Shown: positions 49,522-57,416 of the stretch, piece after piece
How positions within the stretch are numbered: the first letter of the stretch is position 1
Layout of the letters: each line of letters opens with the position of its first letter
Source of the DNA: an uncultured Bacteroidota bacterium
Lineage (GTDB): Bacteria; Bacteroidota; Bacteroidia; Bacteroidales; P3
Direction of reading: 5' to 3'
DNA length: 64,000 nucleotides
NCBI GenBank assembly: GCA_902784865.1
Contig: CACZWL010000011.1
Coordinates: 16,803-80,802 of the forward strand
Program-made: the position numbers and the translations under genes
Notes under the pieces: model-generated
The model's database searches: none
What the model was told of the DNA's origin: nothing
Seen by the model: only the letters and a program-made list of their open reading frames with translations

Positions 49522-50528
49522 TTCGCCGGATAGTCGCCGTAGATGGTCTTCATGGCCACCAGCGCCACGGTGCGCAGCGTCTCGCGGTCCACGGACTCCA
49601 GGTCGTCGGTCGTCGTGTGCCAATGCTCAAAGAAGCTCGTGATGCCGCTGTTCTGCACGATGTCCACCGTCGGGATGCCTGCTATCTGGTTGATGTACAG
49701 GTGGTCGTCGAGTATGGGGTCGGTATTCTGGTTGACGAAGATGCTGCCGTAGCCCAAAGCGGCGGCCACGTTCCACACCTTGTCGGTCAGCCCGGGGGCG
49801 AAGTTGCGGCTCACCTGCTCTTTCGTGAAGCGCGGATGCGGCGTGCCCACCATGTCGAACAGGATGCCGTAGACCGCCGTATAGTAAGGCACATGGCGGT
49901 TGCGGGCCCAGTGTTGCGACCCTTTGCACCACGTGTTGTCCTCGTAGGTGTCGGCCCATTCGGGCAAGCCCTGGTCCTCGACGTCGAAGAGCACGAAGTC
50001 GACACCCACCGACGGGGGCATCTGGCTCATCACGCGGGCCATCTCCATCAGCACCGCCACGCCCGAGGCGCCGTCGTTGGCACCCGGCACGGGCTGCCTG
50101 TGCTTGGCTTGGTCGCCGTCGTGGTCAGCCCAGAGACGGCTGTCCCAGTGGGCCGCCAGCAGCACCCGTTGGCTGGCCTGCGGCAGCAGCGATGCCACGA
50201 TGTTGCGGCCTGACACCGCACGGCCGTCCCACAGCGTGGTGTTGAACGGCTGCACCATCACCGTGTCGCACCAGCGCCCAAGCTGACGCTCCAGGTAGGC
50301 GGCGCAGCGCTCCCACCCCGGACTGCCGGGCGTGCGGGGGCCGAAGGCCAGCTGCGCCTCGACATAGCCGTAGGCCGAATCGGCCGAGAACTCAGGCACC
50401 GCCACCTGCGCGTAGTTCACGCCGGCAGGCTGCTGCGGCACCTCCGTTTTATGCTTGCAGCCTGCCAGCACAAGCAGGCAGGCCGCAATCATAACCTTGA
50501 ATCTTGAATCTTGAATCTTGAGTTTCAT
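49518..50528 (-). CDS. M28 peptidase / glutaminyl-peptide cyclotransferase-like lipoprotein
   Basis: 336 aa. Lipobox LAGC near residue 24. The M28 zinc site is seen in LLAAHWDSRLWAD, GANDGASGVAVLMEMAR, FVLFDVEDQG, ILFDMVG and EHWHTTTDDLESV. The arrangement is that of bacterial glutaminyl cyclases, which form N-terminal pyroglutamate; T9SS substrates in Bacteroidota often become pyroglutamylated after signal-peptide removal, which fits this organism (inference). The N-terminus KIQDSRFKV is encoded by a TCAAGAT repeat; the alternative ATG at 50492 would remove it and leave a very short signal. Confidence 0.88.
   Translation of the reverse strand: MKLKIQDSRFKVMIAACLLVLAGCKHKTEVPQQPAGVNYAQVAVPEFSADSAYGYVEAQLAFGPRTPGSPGWERCAAYLERQLGRWCDTVMVQPFNTTLWDGRAVSGRNIVASLLPQASQRVLLAAHWDSRLWADHDGDQAKHRQPVPGANDGASGVAVLMEMARVMSQMPPSVGVDFVLFDVEDQGLPEWADTYEDNTWCKGSQHWARNRHVPYYTAVYGILFDMVGTPHPRFTKEQVSRNFAPGLTDKVWNVAAALGYGSIFVNQNTDPILDDHLYINQIAGIPTVDIVQNSGITSFFEHWHTTTDDLESVDRETLRTVALVAMKTIYGDYPAK
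50495..50524. repeat. TTGAATCTTGAA repeat coding a signal-peptide N-terminus
   Basis: Three and a half tandem TTGAATC units give, on the minus strand, KLKIQDSRFKV, the positively charged start of the M28 lipoprotein signal. Confidence 0.78.
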
Positions 50529-50540
50529 CAATATTCGACT

Positions 50541-51104
50541 TTATTTGATGCGCTCGGCATACTCGCCCGTGCGGGTATCCACCTTGATGCGCTCGCCCTC
50601 TTTGATGAACAGGGGGACGCGCACCTGCACGCCGGGTTCCACCGTGGCGTCTTTCATGGCGTTGGTGGCCGTGTTGCCGGCGAAACCGGGCTCGGTGTAG
50701 GTCACCACCGTCTCGATGAACGGGGGCAGCTCGCAGGTCATCGGGGTCTCGGTGTCGGCGTCGACCGTGATTTCCACATACTGGCCGTCCTTCAGGAACT
50801 GCGGCGCGTTGATGATGGCCTCGGGGATGTAAATCTGCTCGTAGGTCTCGGTGTGCATGAACACGTGCATGTCGCCCTCCTTGTAGAGGTAGGTGTAGGG
50901 GCGGCGCTCCACGCGCACGATGTCGATCTTGGCACCGCTGGGGAACGTGTTCTCCAGCACGCGGCCCGTCTTCACGCTGCGCATCTTCGTGCGCACAAAG
51001 GCGGCGCCCTTGCCGGGCTTCACGTGCAGAAACTCCACTATCGTGTAGATGTCGTTGTTGAAATTGATGCAAAGTCCGTTCTTGATGTCTGTGGTTGTTG
51101 CCAT
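50541..51104 (-). CDS. efp: Translation elongation factor P
   Basis: 187 aa. KOW-like domain 1 has the tip lysine in [16 protein letters not shown]; the oligonucleotide-binding domains follow ([28 protein letters not shown]) and the family end EYAERIK. It relieves ribosome stalling at polyproline, relevant here because several proteins carry Pro-rich stretches. No modification enzyme is adjacent. It lies 12 nt upstream of the M28 gene and 82 nt downstream of the 88-aa membrane protein. Confidence 0.97.
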   Translation of the reverse strand: MATTTDIKNGLCINFNNDIYTIVEFLHVKPGKGAAFVRTKMRSVKTGRVLENTFPSGAKIDIVRVERRPYTYLYKEGDMHVFMHTETYEQIYIPEAIINAPQFLKDGQYVEITVDADTETPMTCELPPFIETVVTYTEPGFAGNTATNAMKDATVEPGVQVRVPLFIKEGERIKVDTRTGEYAERIK

Positions 51105-51186
51105 AAATGATTTTGTGTTTTTATTTTATTATTGTTTTTATACTTTATATTTTTTCTTTGTTGGCACCGCCCTACGGTCGGCGGCA

Positions 51187-51453
51187 TCACTTCCCGTCGC
51201 CCGACGAGCGTTTTTTCTCCTCGGCGAGCAGCTGCGTCAGCCGTCGCAAATCGGCCTTCAACTGGTCGTTCTCCTCCTCGCACGACTTGTAGCGTTCGCG
51301 CTCCATCATCCACCTCATGCCCACTGCCAGGGCAAGCAGTATCATGGTGAGCGCCAGTCCGTTAGGTCTTATCATAAAATACACCGCCGTGGCGCCCAGT
51401 ATCAGCACATACGAGGCGATTTCATACAACCTTATTGCCGTTTTGTGACTCAT
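51187..51453 (-). CDS. Small membrane protein with coiled coil (88 aa)
   Basis: 88 aa. Two hydrophobic segments (YEIASYVLILGATAVYF and LALTMILLALAVGM) are followed by a charged coiled coil (RYKSCEEENDQLKADLRRL, TQLLAEEKKRS). It is probably an inner-membrane protein with a cytoplasmic helical tail. I do not recognise the family. A TATCTTTGC promoter element precedes it; efp follows, perhaps on the same transcript. Confidence 0.7.
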   Translation of the reverse strand: MSHKTAIRLYEIASYVLILGATAVYFMIRPNGLALTMILLALAVGMRWMMERERYKSCEEENDQLKADLRRLTQLLAEEKKRSSGDGK

Positions 51454-51475
51454 AGATTTATCGACTTTTGAAAAT

Positions 51476-51484
51476 GCAAAGATA
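51476..51484 (-). promoter_or_regulatory. -7 element upstream of 88-aa gene
   Basis: TATCTTTGC on the minus strand, 23 nt before the ATG at 51453; T-rich upstream DNA without a clear TTG. Confidence 0.6.
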
Positions 51485-51515
51485 CATCTTTTTTTTTAAC
51501 CCCACAAAAAAAAGT

Positions 51516-51600
51516 TGTTCCCCGATTTTCCCATCGGTGGGAAATGATGGGAAAGAGTCGAAGTATTCACCTACCAGATACCTACCAGACACCTACCAGA
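51516..51600 (+). repeat. Dispersed element copy E
   Basis: Plus-strand copy with CCCATCGGTGGG and three CTACCAGAYAC units, in the divergent region, upstream of and co-oriented with the thiamine operon promoter. Confidence 0.92.
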
Positions 51601-51658
51601 CACCCTGTGATTTCCTGTGCTTGCCTGTTTTTTTTCTCTCCGTATTCAAAAAAATGTG

Positions 51659-51667
51659 TATCTTTGC
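51659..51667 (+). promoter_or_regulatory. -7 element of thiamine operon promoter
   Basis: TATCTTTGC about 14 nt before the TPP riboswitch. Confidence 0.65.
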
Positions 51668-51680
51668 ACCGTCAACCAAA

Positions 51681-51759
51681 GAGTACGGGGTGCTGCAACT
51701 TGTTGTGGCTGAGAATATACCCTTAACAACTTGATCCGGATAATGCCGGCGAAAGGATA
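51681..51759 (+). promoter_or_regulatory. TPP riboswitch (THI element)
   Basis: The conserved core is present: ACGGGGTGCTG, GGCTGAGAATATACCC, then ACTTGATCCGGATAATGCC and GGCGAAAGGA. It ends 5 nt before the first possible ATG (51765) of the TonB receptor gene. No terminator hairpin with a T-run lies between, so control of translation initiation is likely. Confidence 0.96.
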
Positions 51760-51764
51760 AGATT

Positions 51765-54032
51765 ATGAAACACGAAAACGCAAAGCGTGGCCTCGTGCGC
51801 ATGGCCACCATGAAGAAGCGGGCCCTGGCCTGCAGCGCATGCCTCCTCTCGGCTTTTGCCTTCCAACCCTCGGTTTCGGCGCAGGACACTGTGCGGATGC
51901 TCGACGACGTCATCATCTCCACCACGCGCGCCGACAACAAGACGCCGCTGACCACCACCACCCTCGACCGCGAGGCCCTCGACAACAACAAGATAGCCGT
52001 CTCGCTGCCCTACATGCTCGAGCTGCAGCCCTCGGTGGTTGTCAGCGCCGAAAACGGTCCGTTGAGCGAGCAGAATATGCGTATCCGCGGTGTCGAGGCG
52101 TCGCGTATCAACGTCAATATCAACGGCATCACCCTCAACGACCCCGAGAGTCAGGAGGTCTTCTGGTACAATATCCCCAACCTGGGCGGCATGGCGCAGA
52201 GCGTGCAGCTGCAGCGCGGCGTCGGTGCCTCGACGGGCGGCGCGGCCTCCATGGGCGGCGCCCTCAACCTGCAGACCCTCGGCGCGGCCTCGCGGCGCTA
52301 CCTTAATGTCGACCTCGGCTACGGCTCGTGGAACACCATGCTCTACGGCTTCTCGGCCGGCACGGGCCTCACGCGTCACGGCTTCTCCTTCGACGTGGCC
52401 TACAACGGCCAGCGCACCGACGGCTTCGTCCGCAACGGCCAGGCCAACCAGCACTCGCTCTTCCTCAGCGGCGGCTGGTACGGCGAGCGCCAGATGCTCA
52501 AGGCCATCTTTATCCTGGGGCACCAGAAGACGGGCATCACCTGGAACGGCGCCACCGCCGAAGAACTCGACGAGGACCCGACCTACAACCCCTCCGGCAT
52601 CTACTACGACCGCGAGGGCCTGATGCACTACTACGACAACGAGACCGACTACTACAACCAGCGCCACTACCAGCTCTACTACTCCTTCATGGCCGACGAG
52701 CACCTCACCCTCAACGCCGCCTTCGACTTCACCCACGGCGACGGCTACTTCGAGCAGTACGGATACGACCAGAAAGCCTACAAGAAGTTCCACCTCTACC
52801 CCCTCGGCGGCGCCACGAAGAGCGACTTCATCTTCCGCCGCGAGATGTACAACTCAGCCTATACCGGTTCCCTCTCCGCGCGCTACACCGAGGACCCCCT
52901 CACCATCGACCTCGGCGCCACCTTCCTCTACTACAACGGCAACCACTTCGGCAACGTCGTCTGGGCGCAGGACAGCATGAGCCTCGACGGCTCGGCATTC
53001 CTCCCCCTCGGCGAGGACTCGCCCCACGAGTGGTACCGCAACGAGGGCGACAAGTACGACTACACCCTCTTCGCCAAGTTCAACCACACCCTCAACCCCT
53101 CGCTCAACCTCTACTCCGACCTCCAGCTGCGCTCCGTCCGCTACGCCATCGAGGGCATCGAGGCCAAGTTCCAGGACATGGGCTTCGCCGAAGGCTACCT
53201 CTTCTTCAACCCCAAGCTGGGCCTCAACTACACCCCCCGCGACAACCAGCGCCTCTATGCCGTCGCCGGCATCACCTCGCGCGAGCCGCGCCGCGCCGAC
53301 ATCAAGGACGCCATCACCTCCGGCGACACCATCAAGGCCGAGACCATGCTCGACATCGAGCTCGGCTACCACCTTCAGCTTCAGGACTTCTCGCTCAACG
53401 CCAACGCCTATGCCATGCTCTACCGCGACCAGATGACCCCCTCCGGCGGCATCTCCGAGAGCGGCTACGCCCTCATGGAAAACGTCGACCGCAGCTACCG
53501 CCTCGGCATCGAGCTCGCCGCAGGCTACCGCTTCACCCAGCAGCTCTCTCTCGACGCCAACCTCACCCTCAGCTCCAACAAAATCCTCGACTACACCTTC
53601 GCCGACTTCACCCCCGGCGACGCCACTACCCACGACGTCACCGCCAACACCGACCTCGCCCTCTCGCCCTCCGTCATCGGCGCCGCCATGCTCACCTACC
53701 TCCCCTTCAAGAACGCAAAGCTCCAGCTCACAGGCAAATACGTCGGCAAGCAGTACGGCGACAACACCAGCCGCGAGGCCTACGCCCTCGACCCCTACTT
53801 CCTCCTCGGCCTCCGCGCCTCCTACACCTTCAACCTACCTAAGGACCAGCAACTTGAGCTCCAGCTCGCCGTCAACAACCTCCTCAACCACAAGTACCGC
53901 ACCTATGCATGGTCCGAGGACTGGGAGGACTGGGACTATGTGAACGACGTCTCGCTCGGCCTGCAGCACCACTGCTACTACTTCCAGCAGCCCGGCATCA
54001 ACTTCATGGGCCGCGTCGTCTATAGGTTCTAA
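51765..54032 (+). CDS. TonB-dependent receptor, thiamine uptake
   Basis: 755 aa. Signal sequence (KKRALACSACLLSAFAFQPSVSAQ) and plug domain (TPLTTTTLDREALDNN, NMRIRGVEASRINVNINGI, GGMAQSVQLQRGVGASTGG) are followed by a 22-strand-type barrel ending FMGRVVYRF. Control by a TPP riboswitch and the downstream pnuT and thiamine pyrophosphokinase genes assign thiamine (or a close derivative) as substrate. The ATG at 51765 sits next to the riboswitch, but a start at 51810 (MKKRALAC) would give a more normal signal peptide; the choice is uncertain. Confidence 0.93.
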   Translation: MKHENAKRGLVRMATMKKRALACSACLLSAFAFQPSVSAQDTVRMLDDVIISTTRADNKTPLTTTTLDREALDNNKIAVSLPYMLELQPSVVVSAENGPLSEQNMRIRGVEASRINVNINGITLNDPESQEVFWYNIPNLGGMAQSVQLQRGVGASTGGAASMGGALNLQTLGAASRRYLNVDLGYGSWNTMLYGFSAGTGLTRHGFSFDVAYNGQRTDGFVRNGQANQHSLFLSGGWYGERQMLKAIFILGHQKTGITWNGATAEELDEDPTYNPSGIYYDREGLMHYYDNETDYYNQRHYQLYYSFMADEHLTLNAAFDFTHGDGYFEQYGYDQKAYKKFHLYPLGGATKSDFIFRREMYNSAYTGSLSARYTEDPLTIDLGATFLYYNGNHFGNVVWAQDSMSLDGSAFLPLGEDSPHEWYRNEGDKYDYTLFAKFNHTLNPSLNLYSDLQLRSVRYAIEGIEAKFQDMGFAEGYLFFNPKLGLNYTPRDNQRLYAVAGITSREPRRADIKDAITSGDTIKAETMLDIELGYHLQLQDFSLNANAYAMLYRDQMTPSGGISESGYALMENVDRSYRLGIELAAGYRFTQQLSLDANLTLSSNKILDYTFADFTPGDATTHDVTANTDLALSPSVIGAAMLTYLPFKNAKLQLTGKYVGKQYGDNTSREAYALDPYFLLGLRASYTFNLPKDQQLELQLAVNNLLNHKYRTYAWSEDWEDWDYVNDVSLGLQHHCYYFQQPGINFMGRVVYRF

Positions 54033-54053
54033 AACGCTGCCAGACAGTTGCAA

Positions 54054-54620
54054 ATGAACGCCATCGAGATTGCAGGAGCCGTCATCGGCCTGGCCTACGT
54101 CATCAGCGAATACCGCGCCGACCGTTGGTTCTGGCCCCTCAGCCTCCTCATGTCGGCATTCTATATCGTAATCGACTTCTCCTCAGGCATCTATGCCAAC
54201 GGTACCATCTGCTGCTACAACTTCCTCATGTCCGTCTACGGCCTCCTCGTCTGGCGTGGCATACTGGGGCGGCGCGACAGGCAGGAACGCCCCATAACCA
54301 GCTGTCCGCGAGCCTACTGGCTTCCGATTCTCCTCGCTGTGGCGCTCCTCGCCGTGGGCCTCTTCTTCCTCCTCCGTAAGCTCCCCGACGAAAGCGCCTA
54401 CCCAGCCATCGACGCACTCTCCTCGGCCATCTCCATCGTCGCCATGTGGATGCTCTCCAAGAAATACTGGCAGCAGTGGATCGGCTGGCTCATCGTCGAG
54501 CCAATGATGGTGGCACTCTTCTGGCTGACAGGCAACTACGCCTCGGCAGCCCTCTATGTGGTGTACTTGCTGTTTTGTGTTATGGGAATCGTCAAATGGA
54601 AAAGACTCAGCATCGCATAG
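54054..54620 (+). CDS. pnuT: PnuC-family thiamine transporter
   Basis: 188 aa with seven hydrophobic segments. The PnuC-type sequence is seen in AYVISEYRADRWFWPLSLL, NFLMSVYGLLVWRG and MWMLSKKYWQQWIGWLIVEP. Position in a TPP-riboswitch operon between a TonB receptor and thiamine pyrophosphokinase indicates PnuT (thiamine facilitator) rather than PnuC (nicotinamide riboside). Substrate capture would depend on phosphorylation by the next gene product. The ATG at 54054 is preferred to a TTG 6 nt earlier. It overlaps the kinase gene by 25 nt. Confidence 0.9.
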   Translation: MNAIEIAGAVIGLAYVISEYRADRWFWPLSLLMSAFYIVIDFSSGIYANGTICCYNFLMSVYGLLVWRGILGRRDRQERPITSCPRAYWLPILLAVALLAVGLFFLLRKLPDESAYPAIDALSSAISIVAMWMLSKKYWQQWIGWLIVEPMMVALFWLTGNYASAALYVVYLLFCVMGIVKWKRLSIA

Positions 54621-55249
54621 CAATCCTTGCCGATGGTGACTTCCCGCGCTGCGAGCAACCGCTGAAGGCCCTGCGCGAGGCAGACTTCGTGGTCTGCTGC
54701 GACGGCGCCTACCGCGCTGCCGCCACCTGTCTGGACGGCTCGGGCTTCGTCGTCGTCGGCGACGGCGACTCGCTGTCGCTCAGCGAGAAACAGGCCCTCG
54801 GCAGCCGCTTCGTCCACGTCGCAGAGCAGGACTACAACGACCTCCACAAAGCCGTCGGCTGGGCAGTGGAAGCATTTTCAACTCTCAACCTTCGACTTAC
54901 AATCCTAGGTGCCACCGGCCGCCGCGAGGACCACACCCTGGGCAACATAGCCTACCTGGCCACCTTCGCCGACGAATACCCAGGCATCGACATCGAGATG
55001 CTCACCGACCACGGCCGTATGCGCTATGTGTCAGGCACTTGCACCCTGCCGTCGTTCCCCCGTCAGCAGGTCTCCTTCTTCGCCCTCGACCCCACGCAGC
55101 CCGTCACCGCCACGGGCCTCCGCTGGCCCCTGCAAGGCCGCACACTCTCGCGCTGGTGGCAGGGCACCCTCAACGAAGCCCTCGGCGACACCATCACCAT
55201 CGACGCCGCTCAGCTCATCGTCTTCCAGACCTACGACCCCAAGGTCTGA
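54596..55249 (+). CDS. Thiamine pyrophosphokinase
   Basis: 217 aa. Motifs: AILADGDFPRCEQPLKAL, CCDGAYRAA, VVGDGDSLS, EQDYNDLHKAVGWA and LGATGRREDHTLGNIAYL, matching the ATP and thiamine sites of TPK. It converts imported thiamine to the coenzyme, trapping it in the cell and closing the feedback loop to the riboswitch. Residues FSTLNLRLT (54875-54906) are encoded by a CAACTCTCAACCTTCG-like repeat between two conserved motifs. The ATG lies inside pnuT. Confidence 0.93.
   Translation: MEKTQHRIAILADGDFPRCEQPLKALREADFVVCCDGAYRAAATCLDGSGFVVVGDGDSLSLSEKQALGSRFVHVAEQDYNDLHKAVGWAVEAFSTLNLRLTILGATGRREDHTLGNIAYLATFADEYPGIDIEMLTDHGRMRYVSGTCTLPSFPRQQVSFFALDPTQPVTATGLRWPLQGRTLSRWWQGTLNEALGDTITIDAAQLIVFQTYDPKV
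54875..54906. repeat. Short repeat within thiamine pyrophosphokinase gene
   Basis: TTTTCAACTCTCAACCTTCG-type degenerate units, similar to the repeat at 207-250 read on the opposite strand, coded in frame as FSTLNLRL. Confidence 0.55.
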
Positions 55250-55336
55250 GCCCGCCTCCCCCTCCAACCCCGCTTTGTACCCTCCGCCCGCCGGCCAGAG
55301 AGGCCTTCCCCTCGACGCCTCTTTCCATAGCTGAAC

Positions 55337-55390
55337 CAAGGCAAACTTTAAGCAAACTTTGATACACCTAAAATACTGGTTTTCAGTGGT
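55337..55390. repeat. Dispersed GCAAACTTT repeat, copy 2
   Basis: 29 bp identical to 22112-22140, followed by a similar tail ACCTAAAATACTGG...CAGTGGT. Confidence 0.85.
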
Positions 55391-55510
55391 TCGTTTTTGG
55401 ACGTTTTCGACGCCCACGCGGATTTTTTTTCAACTTTTTCACCGCTTTTTTCGCCACCCTTTTCATACCCCCTGCCGAAGATTTTTTGACGGCATACCGA
55501 AGGAAATTTG

Positions 55511-55519
55511 TATATTTGC
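55511..55519 (+). promoter_or_regulatory. -7 element of regulator promoter
   Basis: TATATTTGC 26 nt before the ATG; a TTGACGG lies upstream with longer than usual spacing. Confidence 0.6.
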
Positions 55520-55544
55520 AGGCGCAACACTAGTCGAAACGATT

Positions 55545-57266
55545 ATGAAACTCTCAGTAGGACAGGTAAATATGCCTCTTTTGCCCCTCCTTGTGGCCTC
55601 CGTGCTGCTCGGTGTGGCCTGCCGTCGCGAGGCTTCCGAGGCCAATGTCTACAACGAGATGCTTCGTGCCAGCCGCGAACGCGCGATGTTTGTCGGCAAC
55701 GAGTTTGCCGTCGACGAGGCCCATGCCATGCTCGACCGGGCCGAGCGCGAGGGTAGCCGCTACGGCAAGGTCATGGCATACCTCAGCCTCTCGAGCCTCG
55801 CTGCCCAAAGCGGCGACCACGACGACCTGCGGCGATACATGGAGGTGGCACGCGCCTCGCTCGACGTCGCCGACCCGCCCTACCTGCAGGGCTACGCCTA
55901 CTACGTCGAGGGTACGGTCGACTTTAGCACCACGCTCAGTATCAATGCCTTGCTCTGCTACGACAAAGCCCTCCGATACTTCCGCCCCTTGGGCGACTCG
56001 CTGATGGTGGCCAGCTGCTTCGTCAACAAGTGCAACTGCTACATGGTCAACAAAAACCTCGAGGGCTCCTCGGCGTGCCTCGACAGCGCCAAGGCCTGGT
56101 GCCCAGTCTCCTACGGCCATACCACACGCTTCTACGAGGCCATGTTGCAAAGCTACCTCGGACAGCCGCAGCAGGCCATGCAGACCTATGCCGACATCGT
56201 CGCCGCTGCCAGGGCCGACAGCGCCTCGTTCGCCTTCCCCTCGCGCGCCAGCGCCAGGTTCTGGGCGCTCCTCTATTCCAACTATATCTTCTCCGCCCTG
56301 GCCTCCGACAGCATCGCCCTGGCCGAAGGTATCCTGCAGGAAATGCGGCTGTTAGCCTCGGCTTATGGCCGTGGGTTCGACAGCACCTGCTGCCACCTGA
56401 TGGAGGCCTGGATTGTGGCCTCTAAAGGTGACCTCGATGCAGCCTTGGGTATCTGTAACGACCTCTACGACAACTATAAAGGCTTCCACCAAGTGGCCAT
56501 CAGGCGGCAGGTGGTCGACCTCATGGAGCAGTGCTACACCGAGAAGGGCGACTACCGTAAAGCCCTCGAGTTCAACCGTATCAAGGCCTCCATTGCGCCG
56601 GGCCGCATGGCCGACGTGCGACTCCTCGAGGAAATTGTCGACCGCCAGCAGGGCTACGAGCACCACATACGCAGCCTCGAAATCCGCACCTCGCATACCC
56701 GTATCGCCCTCATTCTCATGCTCTCGCTGCTCGTAATCACCGTCGGTGCCTTCCTCCTCTACCGCAAGGACCGCCGCCTCAAGGAGCGCCAGGCCCGCGT
56801 ACGCGAGCTGGAAAACGAGCGCCTCCTCCTCAGGCAGCAGAGCGAAATCGACTCGGCCAAGATGGAGCAGGCGGCGCGGCGCGAGCAGATGGCCAGTTTC
56901 GCCGGCCAGGTGCGCCGCATAGCCTCCGAGATGCCCAAGAACGTACGCTCGCGCCTCCTGCAAGGCATTAGCCGTATGGAAGAGCAGCAGGAGCAGGACG
57001 CATGGGGCGAGTTCGAAGAGGGCTTCAGCCGTCAGTATGCAGGCTTCCTCGAGCACCTCGCACAGCACTACCCCTCACTCTCGCCCATTGAGGTGAAGAT
57101 ATGCATGCTTATACGGGTCGGTCTCTCCAACCGCGAGGTGGCCGACACTCTCCACCTGGCCGACAACACCGTCCGCACCTACCGCACCCGCATCCGTAAG
57201 AAGCTCGCCCTCGACGGAGGCAACGAGGACCTCAACCTCTTCCTGTCGTCCATTGTGGTTGAATAG
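55545..57266 (+). CDS. TPR sensor protein with C-terminal LuxR-type HTH
   Basis: 573 aa. The N-terminus has a lipoprotein-like or signal-anchor segment (LLPLLVASVLLGVAC). Residues 35-380 are helical repeats of TPR type, a membrane helix follows (RIALILMLSLLVITVGAFLLY, near 395-415), then a coiled coil (RRLKERQARVRELENERL) and a LuxR/Spo0E-like helix-turn-helix: LSPIEVKICMLIRVGLSNREV, TVRTYRTRIRKKL. This layout is common in Bacteroidota as a one-component envelope sensor. The ligand is unknown; the downstream T9SS protein genes are plausible targets (inference). Confidence 0.9.
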   Translation: MKLSVGQVNMPLLPLLVASVLLGVACRREASEANVYNEMLRASRERAMFVGNEFAVDEAHAMLDRAEREGSRYGKVMAYLSLSSLAAQSGDHDDLRRYMEVARASLDVADPPYLQGYAYYVEGTVDFSTTLSINALLCYDKALRYFRPLGDSLMVASCFVNKCNCYMVNKNLEGSSACLDSAKAWCPVSYGHTTRFYEAMLQSYLGQPQQAMQTYADIVAAARADSASFAFPSRASARFWALLYSNYIFSALASDSIALAEGILQEMRLLASAYGRGFDSTCCHLMEAWIVASKGDLDAALGICNDLYDNYKGFHQVAIRRQVVDLMEQCYTEKGDYRKALEFNRIKASIAPGRMADVRLLEEIVDRQQGYEHHIRSLEIRTSHTRIALILMLSLLVITVGAFLLYRKDRRLKERQARVRELENERLLLRQQSEIDSAKMEQAARREQMASFAGQVRRIASEMPKNVRSRLLQGISRMEEQQEQDAWGEFEEGFSRQYAGFLEHLAQHYPSLSPIEVKICMLIRVGLSNREVADTLHLADNTVRTYRTRIRKKLALDGGNEDLNLFLSSIVVE

Positions 57267-57390
57267 CGATTTTGTTTCCTGTTGATATATAGTATATTGT
57301 ATTAAAAATATCCTTGAAATATCCTTGCAGTAGTAGGCCGTATCTCTTATTTATATAGGCGTGTGTGTTACGGGTGTGAATAAATAGTCG

Positions 57391-57399
57391 TATCTTTGC
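57391..57399 (+). promoter_or_regulatory. -7 element upstream of choice-of-anchor L gene
   Basis: TATCTTTGC 18 nt before the ATG at 57417. Confidence 0.7.
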
Positions 57400-57416
57400 A
57401 CCACAAAACACAGCAC

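Larger units (their letters stand above)
55250..55544. other. Intergenic region before the TPR/LuxR regulator
   Basis: 295 bp with no supported gene. It holds the second copy of the GCAAACTTT repeat (55337-55390) and a promoter at 55511. Confidence 0.6.
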
